Positions 31,084 to 40,934 of a DNA stretch of 64,000 nucleotides are shown here, piece after piece (position 1 is the first letter of the stretch; each line of letters opens with the position of its first letter). The stretch is from positions 1 to 64,000 of the forward strand of contig JAUVAX010000010.1 of NCBI GenBank assembly GCA_030591685.1, in the 5' to 3' direction. Both the position numbers and the translations under genes were made by a program. The notes under the pieces are model-generated. The model was given only the letters and a program-made list of their open reading frames with translations. It was not told where the DNA came from and searched no databases. The DNA comes from Pseudobdellovibrionaceae bacterium. GTDB lineage: Bacteria; Bdellovibrionota; Bdellovibrionia; Bdellovibrionales; UBA1609.

Positions 31084-32958
31084 TTAAACGGGGACCGTTA
31101 TAACGTTAACCTCAAGTTCGTCTTCAATTTCGAGAGCTCGCTCTTTTGCTGCAGTGGCATTTCGCCCTGTCCCGAATAAAATATGTTGGTAATCAATAGA
31201 TTTCTTTAGTGTTTGTAAACCTTCAGAGAGACTTCCGGGTAAAATTTTAACAGTTAAAATAAAATCCTGACTGTACGTAGGCGCAATCTGCTGTGAGACC
31301 ACTCGCTGAAGCAACTCGTAGAAAAACCCTTTAGGGTCTTTGTTCTCTTCGGCATGAAAGACAATAAGTTCAAAGGGCTCTTTTGAATTTTTTAAAATAT
31401 ACTTTAAGCTTGAATTAATAAGCCTTCGAGCCCCATTACCACCGGCAGCTAAGACATACTTAGGTAAATCATTAGGTAACTCAGAGCTGGAGGAGTACTT
31501 ACCAATGCCAAGCCTTAAATCATTACGACTCTCAAGGCGGCTCTCTAAAACACCCCACCTAAAGTAAGCCATTAATAAAATTGTGCCTGAGAGTAAGGTG
31601 ATTAACATTAATAAGACTTCGTCTTTTGCATGACTTAAAATCACAAGTGTGCTGAATCCTAAAACAATACCAGAAATTAATGGAACAACCGGGATAACAA
31701 AGTTCTTAATCTTAAATACTTTTTTAGTTAAAAACTCCGAGGGGAGGTCTCGCCGCATGGGGCGGTTTCGCATAAGCACCACCCCGACACAAAAACTCAC
31801 CATAACTCCTAAAAAGGCAATTTCATAAACTTTGGCTGCGATTTCGACTTCTCCGGCAACAAGTGCTGACATGGTCATCGCAATAAACATAAAAGGGATG
31901 GCGATAAACGGGTACCCCTGTAAACTAGGGAACTTATGTGCAAGCCTATAGAGCAGAGTCTGCGGTAAGTTCCCCTGTTTGGCCATTGTGGTGGCCAGTC
32001 CAATAAAGCCCACAAAAGCCGTGTTTGTGGCCGCAAATAAAGTAAGGGTGGCATCAATAACAATAAGTGTGCGTAAAGAGGTGCCTCCAAGTAGGTAAGA
32101 GAGCTCCGAGAGGAGAGTTTCAGTATGCGCCTCCACAGTAGATTGAGGGAGTAGTATTAAACATAAGAAAGAAATAGCCGGAGCCGTAATAGAGACTAAA
32201 ATAACAACAGTCTTATAAAGTTTTTTTACGGTGTGTAGGGTTGGGGTTTCCAGTTCTTCAACGATTTGCGCGGCCGACTCAAACCCAGTAATACCTAAAA
32301 AGGCAGCAGCAAATCCGTACATCAACATGGCGAGAGTAAGCTCACCGTTGGGTTTAATATTATTCAACTTTGAAAAATCAAGGTCACCAAAATTAATAAG
32401 TAGGTATAAAAAACCCCATATGGCGATAATAATTAAAAAAGCAAAATGTATGGCAGCAATAACAGTTACAATTTTAGCAGGCTCTCTAATGCCTTTGGTG
32501 TTTAAAAGTCCAAATAAAATAATGGGTATAAAAGAGCCAAAAACAATAAATGTCGTCGAGGAGGCCCCTTCAAATAGCGACCCCAGGTAGTAGGCGCCGG
32601 ATAAAGAGCTCACCGCCGCTGTGGCCAGATAGGACACAAAAGTAAGAGCTCCTGCCATAACAGCTGCGCGACGACCAAAGCTTCTTAAGATCATAGAGTA
32701 AGCGCCGCCGTTAAAGGGGCTCAGCGCTAAGCCCTCTTCGTAGGTCATTTTAAACAACCACATCATTAAGCATGTTGTCAGAACAAATACAGGGGCCAAG
32801 TACCCAACGATGGGGTACAGAATGCCTGTGCCATAAAAAACAGAAGTTCCAATGTCGGCACCGACAATACCTGCCGCAATGACCCAGCTCAGTTGGTGTT
32901 TGTTCGCACTCAAGTTAGTGGCTCCTTTATGATTTTTATAAGTATCAAAAAATGCCAC
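31084..32958 (-). CDS. APC-superfamily amino acid permease with C-terminal soluble USP-like region
   Basis: GIVGADIGTSVFYGTGI, about 12 TM segments; exact start uncertain. Confidence 0.85.
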   Translation of the reverse strand: MAFFDTYKNHKGATNLSANKHQLSWVIAAGIVGADIGTSVFYGTGILYPIVGYLAPVFVLTTCLMMWLFKMTYEEGLALSPFNGGAYSMILRSFGRRAAVMAGALTFVSYLATAAVSSLSGAYYLGSLFEGASSTTFIVFGSFIPIILFGLLNTKGIREPAKIVTVIAAIHFAFLIIIAIWGFLYLLINFGDLDFSKLNNIKPNGELTLAMLMYGFAAAFLGITGFESAAQIVEELETPTLHTVKKLYKTVVILVSITAPAISFLCLILLPQSTVEAHTETLLSELSYLLGGTSLRTLIVIDATLTLFAATNTAFVGFIGLATTMAKQGNLPQTLLYRLAHKFPSLQGYPFIAIPFMFIAMTMSALVAGEVEIAAKVYEIAFLGVMVSFCVGVVLMRNRPMRRDLPSEFLTKKVFKIKNFVIPVVPLISGIVLGFSTLVILSHAKDEVLLMLITLLSGTILLMAYFRWGVLESRLESRNDLRLGIGKYSSSSELPNDLPKYVLAAGGNGARRLINSSLKYILKNSKEPFELIVFHAEENKDPKGFFYELLQRVVSQQIAPTYSQDFILTVKILPGSLSEGLQTLKKSIDYQHILFGTGRNATAAKERALEIEDELEVNVITVPV

Positions 32959-33048
32959 ATAAATGTCTATAATTACATAAATAAATTATTTATTAACGCA
33001 AGAATAAATATTTACAAAGGCCCCTCCTGCCTAAATAATACACAAGCT

Positions 33049-33732
33049 ATGAACTTAAGCTGCCCTCTGTGTGCTGATGAATTTTGTGAGAGTTTTTTCG
33101 TTAAAAATGACCCCCCATTTTTAAGTCAAAAGGTGTTGAGGTATTACAATTGTAAAAACTGCCACCTTGTTTTTCAAGATACAAACTCAAGACTTACCCT
33201 TTTAGAGGAAAAGGCACGTTATGAGACCCATAATAATGACCCCGCAGACACAAGGTACTTAAATTATTTAAATCCCACCTGGAACCTGGGCTTAAGAGCT
33301 ACTTTGGCCCATTATAAAAAAAATGAAATTAAAGTTTTAGATTATGGGTGCGGGGCGGGGCGACCGTTAGAGGTTTTTTGTAAAAAGGAGGGTGTATATG
33401 GGGCGCATTATGACCCCATCTACTCCCCGCAAGCCTCTATCTTTAAAGCCAAGTATTCACTTATATTTTGTATTGAGACCTGTGAGCATTTTTATGAGCC
33501 TTTAATAGAGTTTAAAAAACTAGCTGAGTTAATGTTGGATGGCGGGATGCTTGTGATAAGAACAGGCGTGCTCTCAGGTTTAGAGATGTTCCCTGATTGG
33601 TGGTACCATAGAGACCCAACACATGTTTGTTTTTTTCAAAAAGAAACCTTTGAGTACTTAGCCGATCATTTAAATTTAACATTAGAATTCCCAGAAAAAA
33701 ACACCGTTATATTTAGAAAAACAAAGGTTTAG
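33049..33732 (+). CDS. Class I SAM-dependent methyltransferase with N-terminal zinc-ribbon-like Cys pairs
   Basis: MNLSCPLCADEFCESFFV..YYNCKNCHLVFQD; VLDYGCGAGRPLEVF; IETCEHFYEP. Confidence 0.82.
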   Translation: MNLSCPLCADEFCESFFVKNDPPFLSQKVLRYYNCKNCHLVFQDTNSRLTLLEEKARYETHNNDPADTRYLNYLNPTWNLGLRATLAHYKKNEIKVLDYGCGAGRPLEVFCKKEGVYGAHYDPIYSPQASIFKAKYSLIFCIETCEHFYEPLIEFKKLAELMLDGGMLVIRTGVLSGLEMFPDWWYHRDPTHVCFFQKETFEYLADHLNLTLEFPEKNTVIFRKTKV

Positions 33733-33762
33733 TTCAGATGACCTTATGTTTTACTCAATACA

Positions 33763-33788
33763 AACGATCATAGGTATCGTTATTTTTT
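33763..33788 (+). terminator. Weak terminator
   Basis: AACGAT-cataggt-ATCGTTATTTTTT. Confidence 0.4.
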
Positions 33789-34721
33789 AAAGTGATTGTT
33801 GAGGTCTTTTAGGTCTTTAATGGTTTTAATAGTTTCAAAGTCGGCATGGGCCAGTTTATAGTTTCGGGATAAAAATTTAACCCACTGCTTTGTTCGTCGA
33901 AGGGCATAGGACGGGTTGACGAGTTCTTCGCTGAGATCAATAAATTTTGGTATAATATTAGTCCTAAATTCGCCCCACGAGGCGGCGGGGCTTAATGTTA
34001 AGTTGGCTTTGATAGCTTGAGCTAAAAAGGGGTTCGCGTAGGCCCCCCGGCCCAGGGCTACATCTGTGCAGAGGCTTTCTTTGACACATTTGTGGTAGTC
34101 GCTAGTATCCCAAATATCTCCGTTTGCAACTATGGGCAGAGGTGAAATGATGGATTTTATTTTAGCAATATAATGCCAATGAGCGGGGGGGGCGTACCCC
34201 TCAGCCTTTGTGCGGGCGTGGACAGTGACAGATGTGGGTGCGGCCTCTTTTAAACAATGAGCAATTTCATGAACTAATGATTTGTCGTCAAACCCTAGAC
34301 GTATTTTGGCCGTCACGGGGACGGCATTGCTTGTAGCCTTTTTTACTTGAGTGATAATATCAAAAAGTCTTGATGGTTGTTTTAAAATTGCGGCCCCGCC
34401 ATCGTGTCGATTGACAGTTTTTGCCGGGCAGCCAAAGTTCAGATCAATGCCCGGTGCGCCCAATTGAACGGCAAGACTTGCATTTTCACTTAAGGGGCCC
34501 GGTTGGCCACCCAGGAGCTGCACGTATACAGGGGTGCCATATTTAGTAAGCCCATTGTTTTTGAGTTCAGGGCAGTATTTGTAAAAAACCTTGGGAGGAT
34601 TGAGTTTGTCGGTGACCCTAATAAATTCGGTGCACATTTGATCAAAGCCGCCAATTTTTGAAAAAAGCTCTCTGATAACTGGGTCAACAACGCCTTCCAT
34701 AGGGGCTAAGAGGATTTTCAT
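33780..34721 (-). CDS. tRNA-dihydrouridine synthase (DusC-like)
   Basis: LLAPMEGVVDPVIRELF, DLNFGCPAKTVNRHDGGAAIL, TVHARTKAEGY, VANGDIWD. Confidence 0.92.
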   Translation of the reverse strand: MKILLAPMEGVVDPVIRELFSKIGGFDQMCTEFIRVTDKLNPPKVFYKYCPELKNNGLTKYGTPVYVQLLGGQPGPLSENASLAVQLGAPGIDLNFGCPAKTVNRHDGGAAILKQPSRLFDIITQVKKATSNAVPVTAKIRLGFDDKSLVHEIAHCLKEAAPTSVTVHARTKAEGYAPPAHWHYIAKIKSIISPLPIVANGDIWDTSDYHKCVKESLCTDVALGRGAYANPFLAQAIKANLTLSPAASWGEFRTNIIPKFIDLSEELVNPSYALRRTKQWVKFLSRNYKLAHADFETIKTIKDLKDLNNHFKK

Positions 34722-35197
34722 TTTTTTACTAAATCTTTTTCAGCGAGTTTACATATGTATGTATATTGAGCCAAGGTGACTGGCTGTATAGAGAGTCGCA
34801 CGCCCGGTTTAATTAATACCATATCACTGAGCTTTTTGTCAGCCTTTAGGGTTTCAAGGGGCAGTAAATGTTTGAATTTTTTTTTATACTTAACCTCAAC
34901 ACAGTTCCACCTAGGATTTTCAGTTGTGGATTTAGGGTCATAATATTTTGAAGTTTTAATAAACTGTGTTGGATCTGGTTGAGCGAGCTGACTCACTATA
35001 GCCAGCCCGGCTACCCCTGGAGGTTTCGCATTAGAGTGATAAAACAGCACATGGTCGCCTACTTTCATGTTTTTCATCATAAAATTGCGAGCTTGGTAGT
35101 TTCTAATGCCATCCCAGAGGGTTGTATTGAGCTTTTTTAAGTCATCAATAGAAAAGGCCTCGGGCTCAGACTTCATTAGCCAATATTTTTTGCTCAT
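34718..35197 (-). CDS. EVE domain protein
   Basis: KYWLMKSEPEAFSIDDLKK, LWDGIRNYQARNFMM, HVLFYHSNAKPPGVAGLA. Confidence 0.92.
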   Translation of the reverse strand: MSKKYWLMKSEPEAFSIDDLKKLNTTLWDGIRNYQARNFMMKNMKVGDHVLFYHSNAKPPGVAGLAIVSQLAQPDPTQFIKTSKYYDPKSTTENPRWNCVEVKYKKKFKHLLPLETLKADKKLSDMVLIKPGVRLSIQPVTLAQYTYICKLAEKDLVKK

Positions 35198-35408
35198 GTA
35201 AAATAACTCCTTTAAGGGCCGTATAGAAGATACATAAATAAATAATTACTGCTTCGCAATAAAGAACGTCATTTTTATAGTTTTTTTAAAGGCTTTAAGG
35301 GAGATCATAGGTATTTACTAAGATGCAGCTCGTAAACAGAGTAATGAACTTAATAATTCTCTTAATGTGGGGTATTTATAAAAATCAACTCTAATCGAGG
35401 TCAATAGT

Positions 35409-36809
35409 ATGCAGTATCGAATAGAAAAAGATTCAATGGGTGAAGTTCAAGTGCCTGCGGGTAAGTATTGGGGGGCTCAAACGCAAAGATCCCTTGAGAA
35501 CTTTAAAATAGGTGGAGATCGGTTTCCGAGAGAAATGATTCGAGCCCTTGGTGTGCTTAAAAAATGCGCAGCGATGACAAATAAGCAACTTGGCCTTTTG
35601 GACTCTAAAAAATCTGAATTTATAGTTAAAGCGGCGGATGAGGTGATACAGGGTCAGTTAGATGAGCATTTCCCCTTAGTTGTTTGGCAGACGGGCAGCG
35701 GGACTCAAACCAATATGAACTCTAATGAGGTGATTGCAAATAGAGCTATTGATATGCAAGGGGGGGTGATTGGAGATAAAAGCATTCACCCCAATGATGA
35801 TGTCAATAAGGCGCAGTCCTCAAATGATACCTTTCCAACGGCTATGCATATCGCAGTGGGGGAGCAGGTCACTCATAAATTGATCCCGAGTCTTAAAAAA
35901 ATAGAGGCAGCCCTTAAGGATAAGCAAAATGAATTTAAAAGCATTGTAAAAATTGGCCGAACTCACGCTATGGATGCGACCCCTCTAACTGTGGGTCAGG
36001 AGTTTTCAGGGTATGTCACGCAGGTCACCCATGGCCTTCGCCGCGTTGAAAAATCCTTAGAGTACGTGTACCCACTAGCTTTAGGGGGCACTGCCGTAGG
36101 CACGGGGCTAAATACTCATACTGAGTTTGCAACACTTTCGACTCAAATGATAGCGGCCGAAACAGGACTACCTTTTATGAGTGCTGAAAACAAATTTGAA
36201 GCCCTTGCGGCCCATGATGCCTTGGTTGAGGTCAGTGGAACCTTAAAAGTATTGGCCTGTAGTTTAATGAAGATTGCTAATGATATTCGTTTTTTAGGCA
36301 GTGGCCCAAGATGTGGCCTTGGAGAATTAATTTTACCCGCAAATGAGCCCGGGAGCTCAATAATGCCAGGTAAGGTCAACCCCACGCAATGTGAGGCCAT
36401 AACAATGGTGTGTGCTCAAGTGATAGGCAATGATATGGCTGTTGCCGTAGGCGGGAGCAGTGGTCACTTTGAGTTAAATGTTTTTAAACCCATGATTGTT
36501 TTTAATGTATTAAACTCTATTCGCTTGATTTCGGATGCCTGTAACTCTTTTACAGATCACTGTATTGTTGGGATTCAGGCAAATAAAAGTAATATTAAAA
36601 AGCATTTAGAAAACTCTTTAATGCTTGTGACCGCACTTAATCCACATATTGGCTATGATAAAGCGGCAAAAATTGCCAAAAATGCCTACGAAAACGGGAC
36701 CACGTTAAAAGAAGAGGCTGTAAATTTAGGGTTTTTAACGGCCGATGAATTTGATGATTTTGTTAAGCCAGAGAACATGACGAGCCCTAACATTAAGTCT
36801 AAAAAATGA
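35409..36809 (+). CDS. fumC: Class II fumarate hydratase
   Basis: [47 protein letters not shown]. Confidence 0.96.
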   Translation: MQYRIEKDSMGEVQVPAGKYWGAQTQRSLENFKIGGDRFPREMIRALGVLKKCAAMTNKQLGLLDSKKSEFIVKAADEVIQGQLDEHFPLVVWQTGSGTQTNMNSNEVIANRAIDMQGGVIGDKSIHPNDDVNKAQSSNDTFPTAMHIAVGEQVTHKLIPSLKKIEAALKDKQNEFKSIVKIGRTHAMDATPLTVGQEFSGYVTQVTHGLRRVEKSLEYVYPLALGGTAVGTGLNTHTEFATLSTQMIAAETGLPFMSAENKFEALAAHDALVEVSGTLKVLACSLMKIANDIRFLGSGPRCGLGELILPANEPGSSIMPGKVNPTQCEAITMVCAQVIGNDMAVAVGGSSGHFELNVFKPMIVFNVLNSIRLISDACNSFTDHCIVGIQANKSNIKKHLENSLMLVTALNPHIGYDKAAKIAKNAYENGTTLKEEAVNLGFLTADEFDDFVKPENMTSPNIKSKK

Positions 36810-37345
36810 AAAGTGTTTGTGTATTTTGCAGCTCAAGTGATCAGTTGAGCCCGTTTTTTTTTGAAGAAGTAGGAAAGCTGGGCCGAGTTCTTGCTGAGAA
36901 TAAATATAAAATTATTTATGGTGGTGCCAACTGCGGGTTAATGGGCCGGTTAGCTGATGAGGCCTTAAAAACAGGGGGTCTTGTTCAAGGCATTATGCCT
37001 AATATATTTGAAAAATCGGTAACCCATAACGGATTATCAGAGCTAAAGACGGTCGCTGATATGAGTGAGCGAAAACAGCATATGTTAGATCAATCAGATG
37101 CCTTTATAGTTTTCCCCGGGGGGATTGGCACCCTCGACGAGGCCATTGAAATGATTTGTTACAAGCAAATTAATACCCACAGTAAGCCTATTTTATTTGT
37201 AAATTATTTAAACTTTTGGGACCCATTTTTTGAAATGTTAGACCTGTTTAAAGATCAACATATGATTTCCGGTCCATTGTCTGATTATTATCATGTTGTA
37301 GACACTTCAGAGGAAGTTGTGGGATACTTAAGCCAGAACCTTTAA
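36806..37345 (+). CDS. LOG-family (TIGR00730) protein, cytokinin riboside 5'-monophosphate phosphoribohydrolase-like
   Basis: [34 protein letters not shown]. Confidence 0.93.
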   Translation: MKSVCVFCSSSDQLSPFFFEEVGKLGRVLAENKYKIIYGGANCGLMGRLADEALKTGGLVQGIMPNIFEKSVTHNGLSELKTVADMSERKQHMLDQSDAFIVFPGGIGTLDEAIEMICYKQINTHSKPILFVNYLNFWDPFFEMLDLFKDQHMISGPLSDYYHVVDTSEEVVGYLSQNL

Positions 37346-37354
37346 AGGATATTA

Positions 37355-38245
37355 ATGGCTAACCTAGAGAGTCTTACCCCTAAATTAAGCTGGCTTAAAA
37401 GTGAGGACGTTCGCCCCTTTCTTTTAATTAGAAAAGACAGTCGATTAAAAAAACCAGGGCAGTATTTTGACTTAAACGAGTTCTCCAAAGAGCCGTTGTT
37501 TATGGATCCTTTAAGGATGGGGGATGTTTACTTTTCTAATGCTTTGTTAAATATGGAGTCACGAGCCTTTCAAAATTCAGATATGCCAATGCCTCGTTGG
37601 GTTTTTTTTGATTGCGCCGTGATGCCGGGGTTTATTTCGGGGTTTGCTATTCGAACAAAAATGTTACCGCAGTCTATTGTTCAACTTATAGGGTATGAAA
37701 ATTTAATTGGTGATTGGACCCCTGTCTCGATGTTTATAGTGATCCCAACGATGGTTCAAGGGGAGTGGGTGGCCCATAATTTAAGCTCTATAAACTCATT
37801 AATACCTGAAGATGACCGCCTGTATGGGCTAGGTTTTTTGTCAAAGGCTTTTGGATTAGCCTATGCAAATATTCAGGTGTGTTGTGGGATGACGCAGTGG
37901 GGGAGCCCGGCTCTTCGGCTGCACTCGCATTACGGGGAAATCGAAGTTGTGACGGCTTATACCCCGGGTCACACATACGCAAGTACGTTAACGTATCGAT
38001 TGCAGGTGAACACTAAGCAGTGGTCCCGGTTTTTTACGAAAAGCAGTAGTGAAGAGTTTGCAAATAGGTTTGACCCCGCCGGGTTTTCAATAGATCCTAC
38101 AAGTGAAAGGTCTCAAATTGCTTTTCAAGAAAAACTTGAAAAAAAATTCGGACCATTTTATTTAAGAGCCTCTGAAATTAGAAGCCAGCCCTTGAATAAA
38201 CCGCTGACCGTTTATAAGAAAAAACAAGAAGGAAACATAACATGA
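37355..38245 (+). CDS. Conserved hypothetical protein
   Basis: Complete ORF in apparent operon with fumC/LOG. Confidence 0.6.
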   Translation: MANLESLTPKLSWLKSEDVRPFLLIRKDSRLKKPGQYFDLNEFSKEPLFMDPLRMGDVYFSNALLNMESRAFQNSDMPMPRWVFFDCAVMPGFISGFAIRTKMLPQSIVQLIGYENLIGDWTPVSMFIVIPTMVQGEWVAHNLSSINSLIPEDDRLYGLGFLSKAFGLAYANIQVCCGMTQWGSPALRLHSHYGEIEVVTAYTPGHTYASTLTYRLQVNTKQWSRFFTKSSSEEFANRFDPAGFSIDPTSERSQIAFQEKLEKKFGPFYLRASEIRSQPLNKPLTVYKKKQEGNIT

Positions 38246-38679
38246 GTGCTGAACAAACTGACGAAAATATTGATCAACTGCCAGCTGTAGCAAAAAATAT
38301 ATATTTACCGTGTAAGAAGTGTGATGAGAACCGATATCACCGAGTGCTTGCGCATAAGTCAAAAAATTCAGCAAAGCTTGAGTGCGAAATTTGTTCGGGT
38401 AAAAAAACTTTCACCTTAAAAAAAGCGCGTAAAAAGGCGACAGGAGCCAAAAAGAAAACCGCAACAAAAAGAGTTAAAAAAAATTCGTTTGCCGCACTAT
38501 TAACTGATATAGGTACCGAAGGCACTGTGCCCTATAGTATGAAATCTAAATTTGATGAAAAAGCAGCTATTGACCACAGTAAATTTGGCCTCGGCTTTGT
38601 TACAGAGTCTACGGCTTTAAAGGTTCAGGTTGTTTTTGAAGACGCCACTCGTGAACTTGTTCACAATAGAGGCAACTAA
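38242..38679 (+). CDS. Zinc-ribbon plus Lys-rich linker hypothetical protein
   Basis: CKKCDENRYHRVL...LECEICSGKKTF then KKARKKATGAKKKTATKRVKK; ATGA overlap with upstream gene. Confidence 0.6.
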   Translation: MSAEQTDENIDQLPAVAKNIYLPCKKCDENRYHRVLAHKSKNSAKLECEICSGKKTFTLKKARKKATGAKKKTATKRVKKNSFAALLTDIGTEGTVPYSMKSKFDEKAAIDHSKFGLGFVTESTALKVQVVFEDATRELVHNRGN

Positions 38680-38691
38680 AGGCACTTATTT

Positions 38692-39474
38692 TTGGATATT
38701 AATTTATATGTTTTATTACTTGGCTTAGCCATTGGTTTAATCTCTGGTTTTTTAGGCTTAGGTGGAGGGATTTTAATAGTCCCACTTTTGCCGATGGTGT
38801 CAGGGATGGGGCACCATGAAATTATTGGAACCTCTTTATTTACAATACTTATTGTTGTTTCAAATAATACCTTTCATTTTTTCAAGGCGAGATTAGTCAA
38901 TTGGAATATTGCTTTGGTGATGGGCCCTATTACGGGAGTGTTCTCTTTTTTATTGGCTCGTTTAGGGCTCACTTTAAACCCTACAGATTTAAAAATCATT
39001 TTAGTTGTGCTCTACTTTGCTTTAGCTTTATGGACGCTTTTAAGAACGCAGCCTAAAAAAAATGAGCCTCGGAGCCCATTAACCACCTCAAGATTTACTT
39101 TTTTAATATTAGCAGCAGGCTTGGCAGGAGCTCTGAGTGGGTTGACGGGCATTGGGTCGGGGATGATTTTAGGGGCGGTGCTATTAAACCTCAAAGTTAT
39201 AGACAATGCGAAGCTCGCACCCACTTCAAATGCAATTATGGTTTTTACTTGCTTGTCCGGTGTGATCGCTTATGCGCAAGGAGGCTTTAGTTACGATGAG
39301 CTTTTATTAGGGAAGATTCATTTAAAAGAAGCCTCTATGTTGAGTGTTGGCGCTTTTGTTTCGTCGTATTTTGCTCGAAAATGGCAGCATAAATTGTCAG
39401 CACATCGGCGAAAATGGATGCTTGGTGGCTTACTTGTGGTGTTGGGGTTTAAAGTACTCAGCTCATTACTGTAA
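38692..39474 (+). CDS. TSUP family (TauE/SafE) transporter, TTG start
   Basis: GLISGFLGLGGGILIVPLL, GALSGLTGIGSGMILGAVLL. Confidence 0.88.
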   Translation: MDINLYVLLLGLAIGLISGFLGLGGGILIVPLLPMVSGMGHHEIIGTSLFTILIVVSNNTFHFFKARLVNWNIALVMGPITGVFSFLLARLGLTLNPTDLKIILVVLYFALALWTLLRTQPKKNEPRSPLTTSRFTFLILAAGLAGALSGLTGIGSGMILGAVLLNLKVIDNAKLAPTSNAIMVFTCLSGVIAYAQGGFSYDELLLGKIHLKEASMLSVGAFVSSYFARKWQHKLSAHRRKWMLGGLLVVLGFKVLSSLL

Positions 39475-39615
39475 GTAATATGACGCTCAACCCAATTTTT
39501 AGTGCAAGTTCTCGTAAGTACGGTTGTTTTCTTGCTATAGTTATTAATGTTCATTATATTTTACCTGTTTTAAATTTATAGTTTAATTAAAATATTCATC
39601 TGGGGGGGTGTGGTT

Positions 39616-40284
39616 GTGAGGTTTATTAGTCTAGCGCTATTTTTTGTTTTATTTTCGCAAACTAGTTTTGCGATTGTTTTTAAAAATTTGAGAAATGATC
39701 AGTATGTCCCCCCTCACTGTAAACTAACTAAGCCTGAGTTTTTTAATGTAAACATGCTTGAGGTATTTACGATATCTATAAGGGGGGCCGTTGAACGTGG
39801 TTTTACCTTTGAATACCCAATGAGTCGCGAGAATGCGGCTTTTTTGTTTCGCTCGTTTAAAAATGGAGACATTTACACAAAAAAGTTTATGGATAAAGTA
39901 AATCGCAATTTTGAACTCAAAAGAGATTTTAAAATCATACAGGACCAACACAATTATCGAGGGTTTCACTTTCAATCAGAGGGTGAGGTTCTTGAGATTT
40001 TAGCGCTTACAACAATCCAGAGTAACTTAGATGCTTTAAACTCCAACCTTTTTGTGACAGGGTCTGTAGAGTACTACGGAGATCGCTCTCACGCCCCTAA
40101 AGGGGAGTTAGATGTGTTAATTGCTGATAAAACAAATTGTTTAGCCATCGGGTATGGTGAGGTGAAACTGGGGTTACGTTCTCGCTCAAAGGCTTCAAGG
40201 CAGGTGAGAAGGTTTTCAGAAAACCTGATTTATAGTGGTTTTACTCGTGGGGTCTCTAGCCCGAGCTTTAATTATATGCAGTAA
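39616..40284 (+). CDS. Exported protein with PD-(D/E)XK-like nuclease motif
   Basis: GTG start; signal peptide MRFISLALFFVLFSQTSFA; SEGEVLEILAL, GELDVLIADKTNCLAIGYGEVKLGLRSRSKASRQVRRF. Confidence 0.6.
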   Translation: MRFISLALFFVLFSQTSFAIVFKNLRNDQYVPPHCKLTKPEFFNVNMLEVFTISIRGAVERGFTFEYPMSRENAAFLFRSFKNGDIYTKKFMDKVNRNFELKRDFKIIQDQHNYRGFHFQSEGEVLEILALTTIQSNLDALNSNLFVTGSVEYYGDRSHAPKGELDVLIADKTNCLAIGYGEVKLGLRSRSKASRQVRRFSENLIYSGFTRGVSSPSFNYMQ

Positions 40285-40303
40285 AAAAAATGAGGCCCTT
40301 AAC

Positions 40304-40621
40304 ATGAGCGATGTAGTTGAAAATGCGATCATTAATTGTTTAAAACTTGAGTTTGCCCCATTACACATGGAGGTTTTAAATGAAAGCTTTAAACATCATG
40401 TGCCTAAGGGGTCTGAAACACATTTTTTAGTTATTTTGGTGTCTACGGCTTTTGAGGGCCAAACCTTGATTCAAAAACAAAGGGCTGTTAATTGCTGTTT
40501 AGAGACTTTTTTAGGTCCTAAGGGGCCTGTCCATGCCCTGTCACAAAAACTATATACCCCACAGCAGTGGCAGGCCTTAGAGAATAAAGATTTTAGCACC
40601 CCTAATTGCCAAGGCTGGTAA
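40304..40621 (+). CDS. BolA family protein
   Basis: FAPLHMEVLNESFKHHVPKGSETHFLVILVSTAFEGQTLIQKQRAVN. Confidence 0.88.
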   Translation: MSDVVENAIINCLKLEFAPLHMEVLNESFKHHVPKGSETHFLVILVSTAFEGQTLIQKQRAVNCCLETFLGPKGPVHALSQKLYTPQQWQALENKDFSTPNCQGW

Positions 40622-40634
40622 ATTATTATTTATC

Positions 40635-40826
40635 TTATGATAAGTCGGCAAGCTGTTGCTTGAGTTTACTAAACGTGGACTCGTTAGCGGTGCATTTGTC
40701 TTGAACTTTTTTATCAAACTCTTGCTGCAGGGTTTCTGCCTCGGCCTCCATTTGTTCAAAAAGTTGGCCTAGGTCTGAACAAATATTTTTAATATTTTGA
40801 ATAGAACTTTTTTTCTCTCGACTCAT
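40635..40826 (-). CDS. Small coiled-coil hypothetical protein
   Basis: 63 aa heptad-like sequence DLGQLFEQMEAEAETLQQEFDKKVQDK. Confidence 0.4.
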   Translation of the reverse strand: MSREKKSSIQNIKNICSDLGQLFEQMEAEAETLQQEFDKKVQDKCTANESTFSKLKQQLADLS

Positions 40827-40934
40827 GCAAAATATTCTAAATGGAGCTGGGACTTAAAAGCAAGTGTTTAAATAATTAATTTTTTGCCTTTTTTTTAGTA
40901 GTAAGTTATGAGTGTCACTCCCTAGGAGAAAGTA

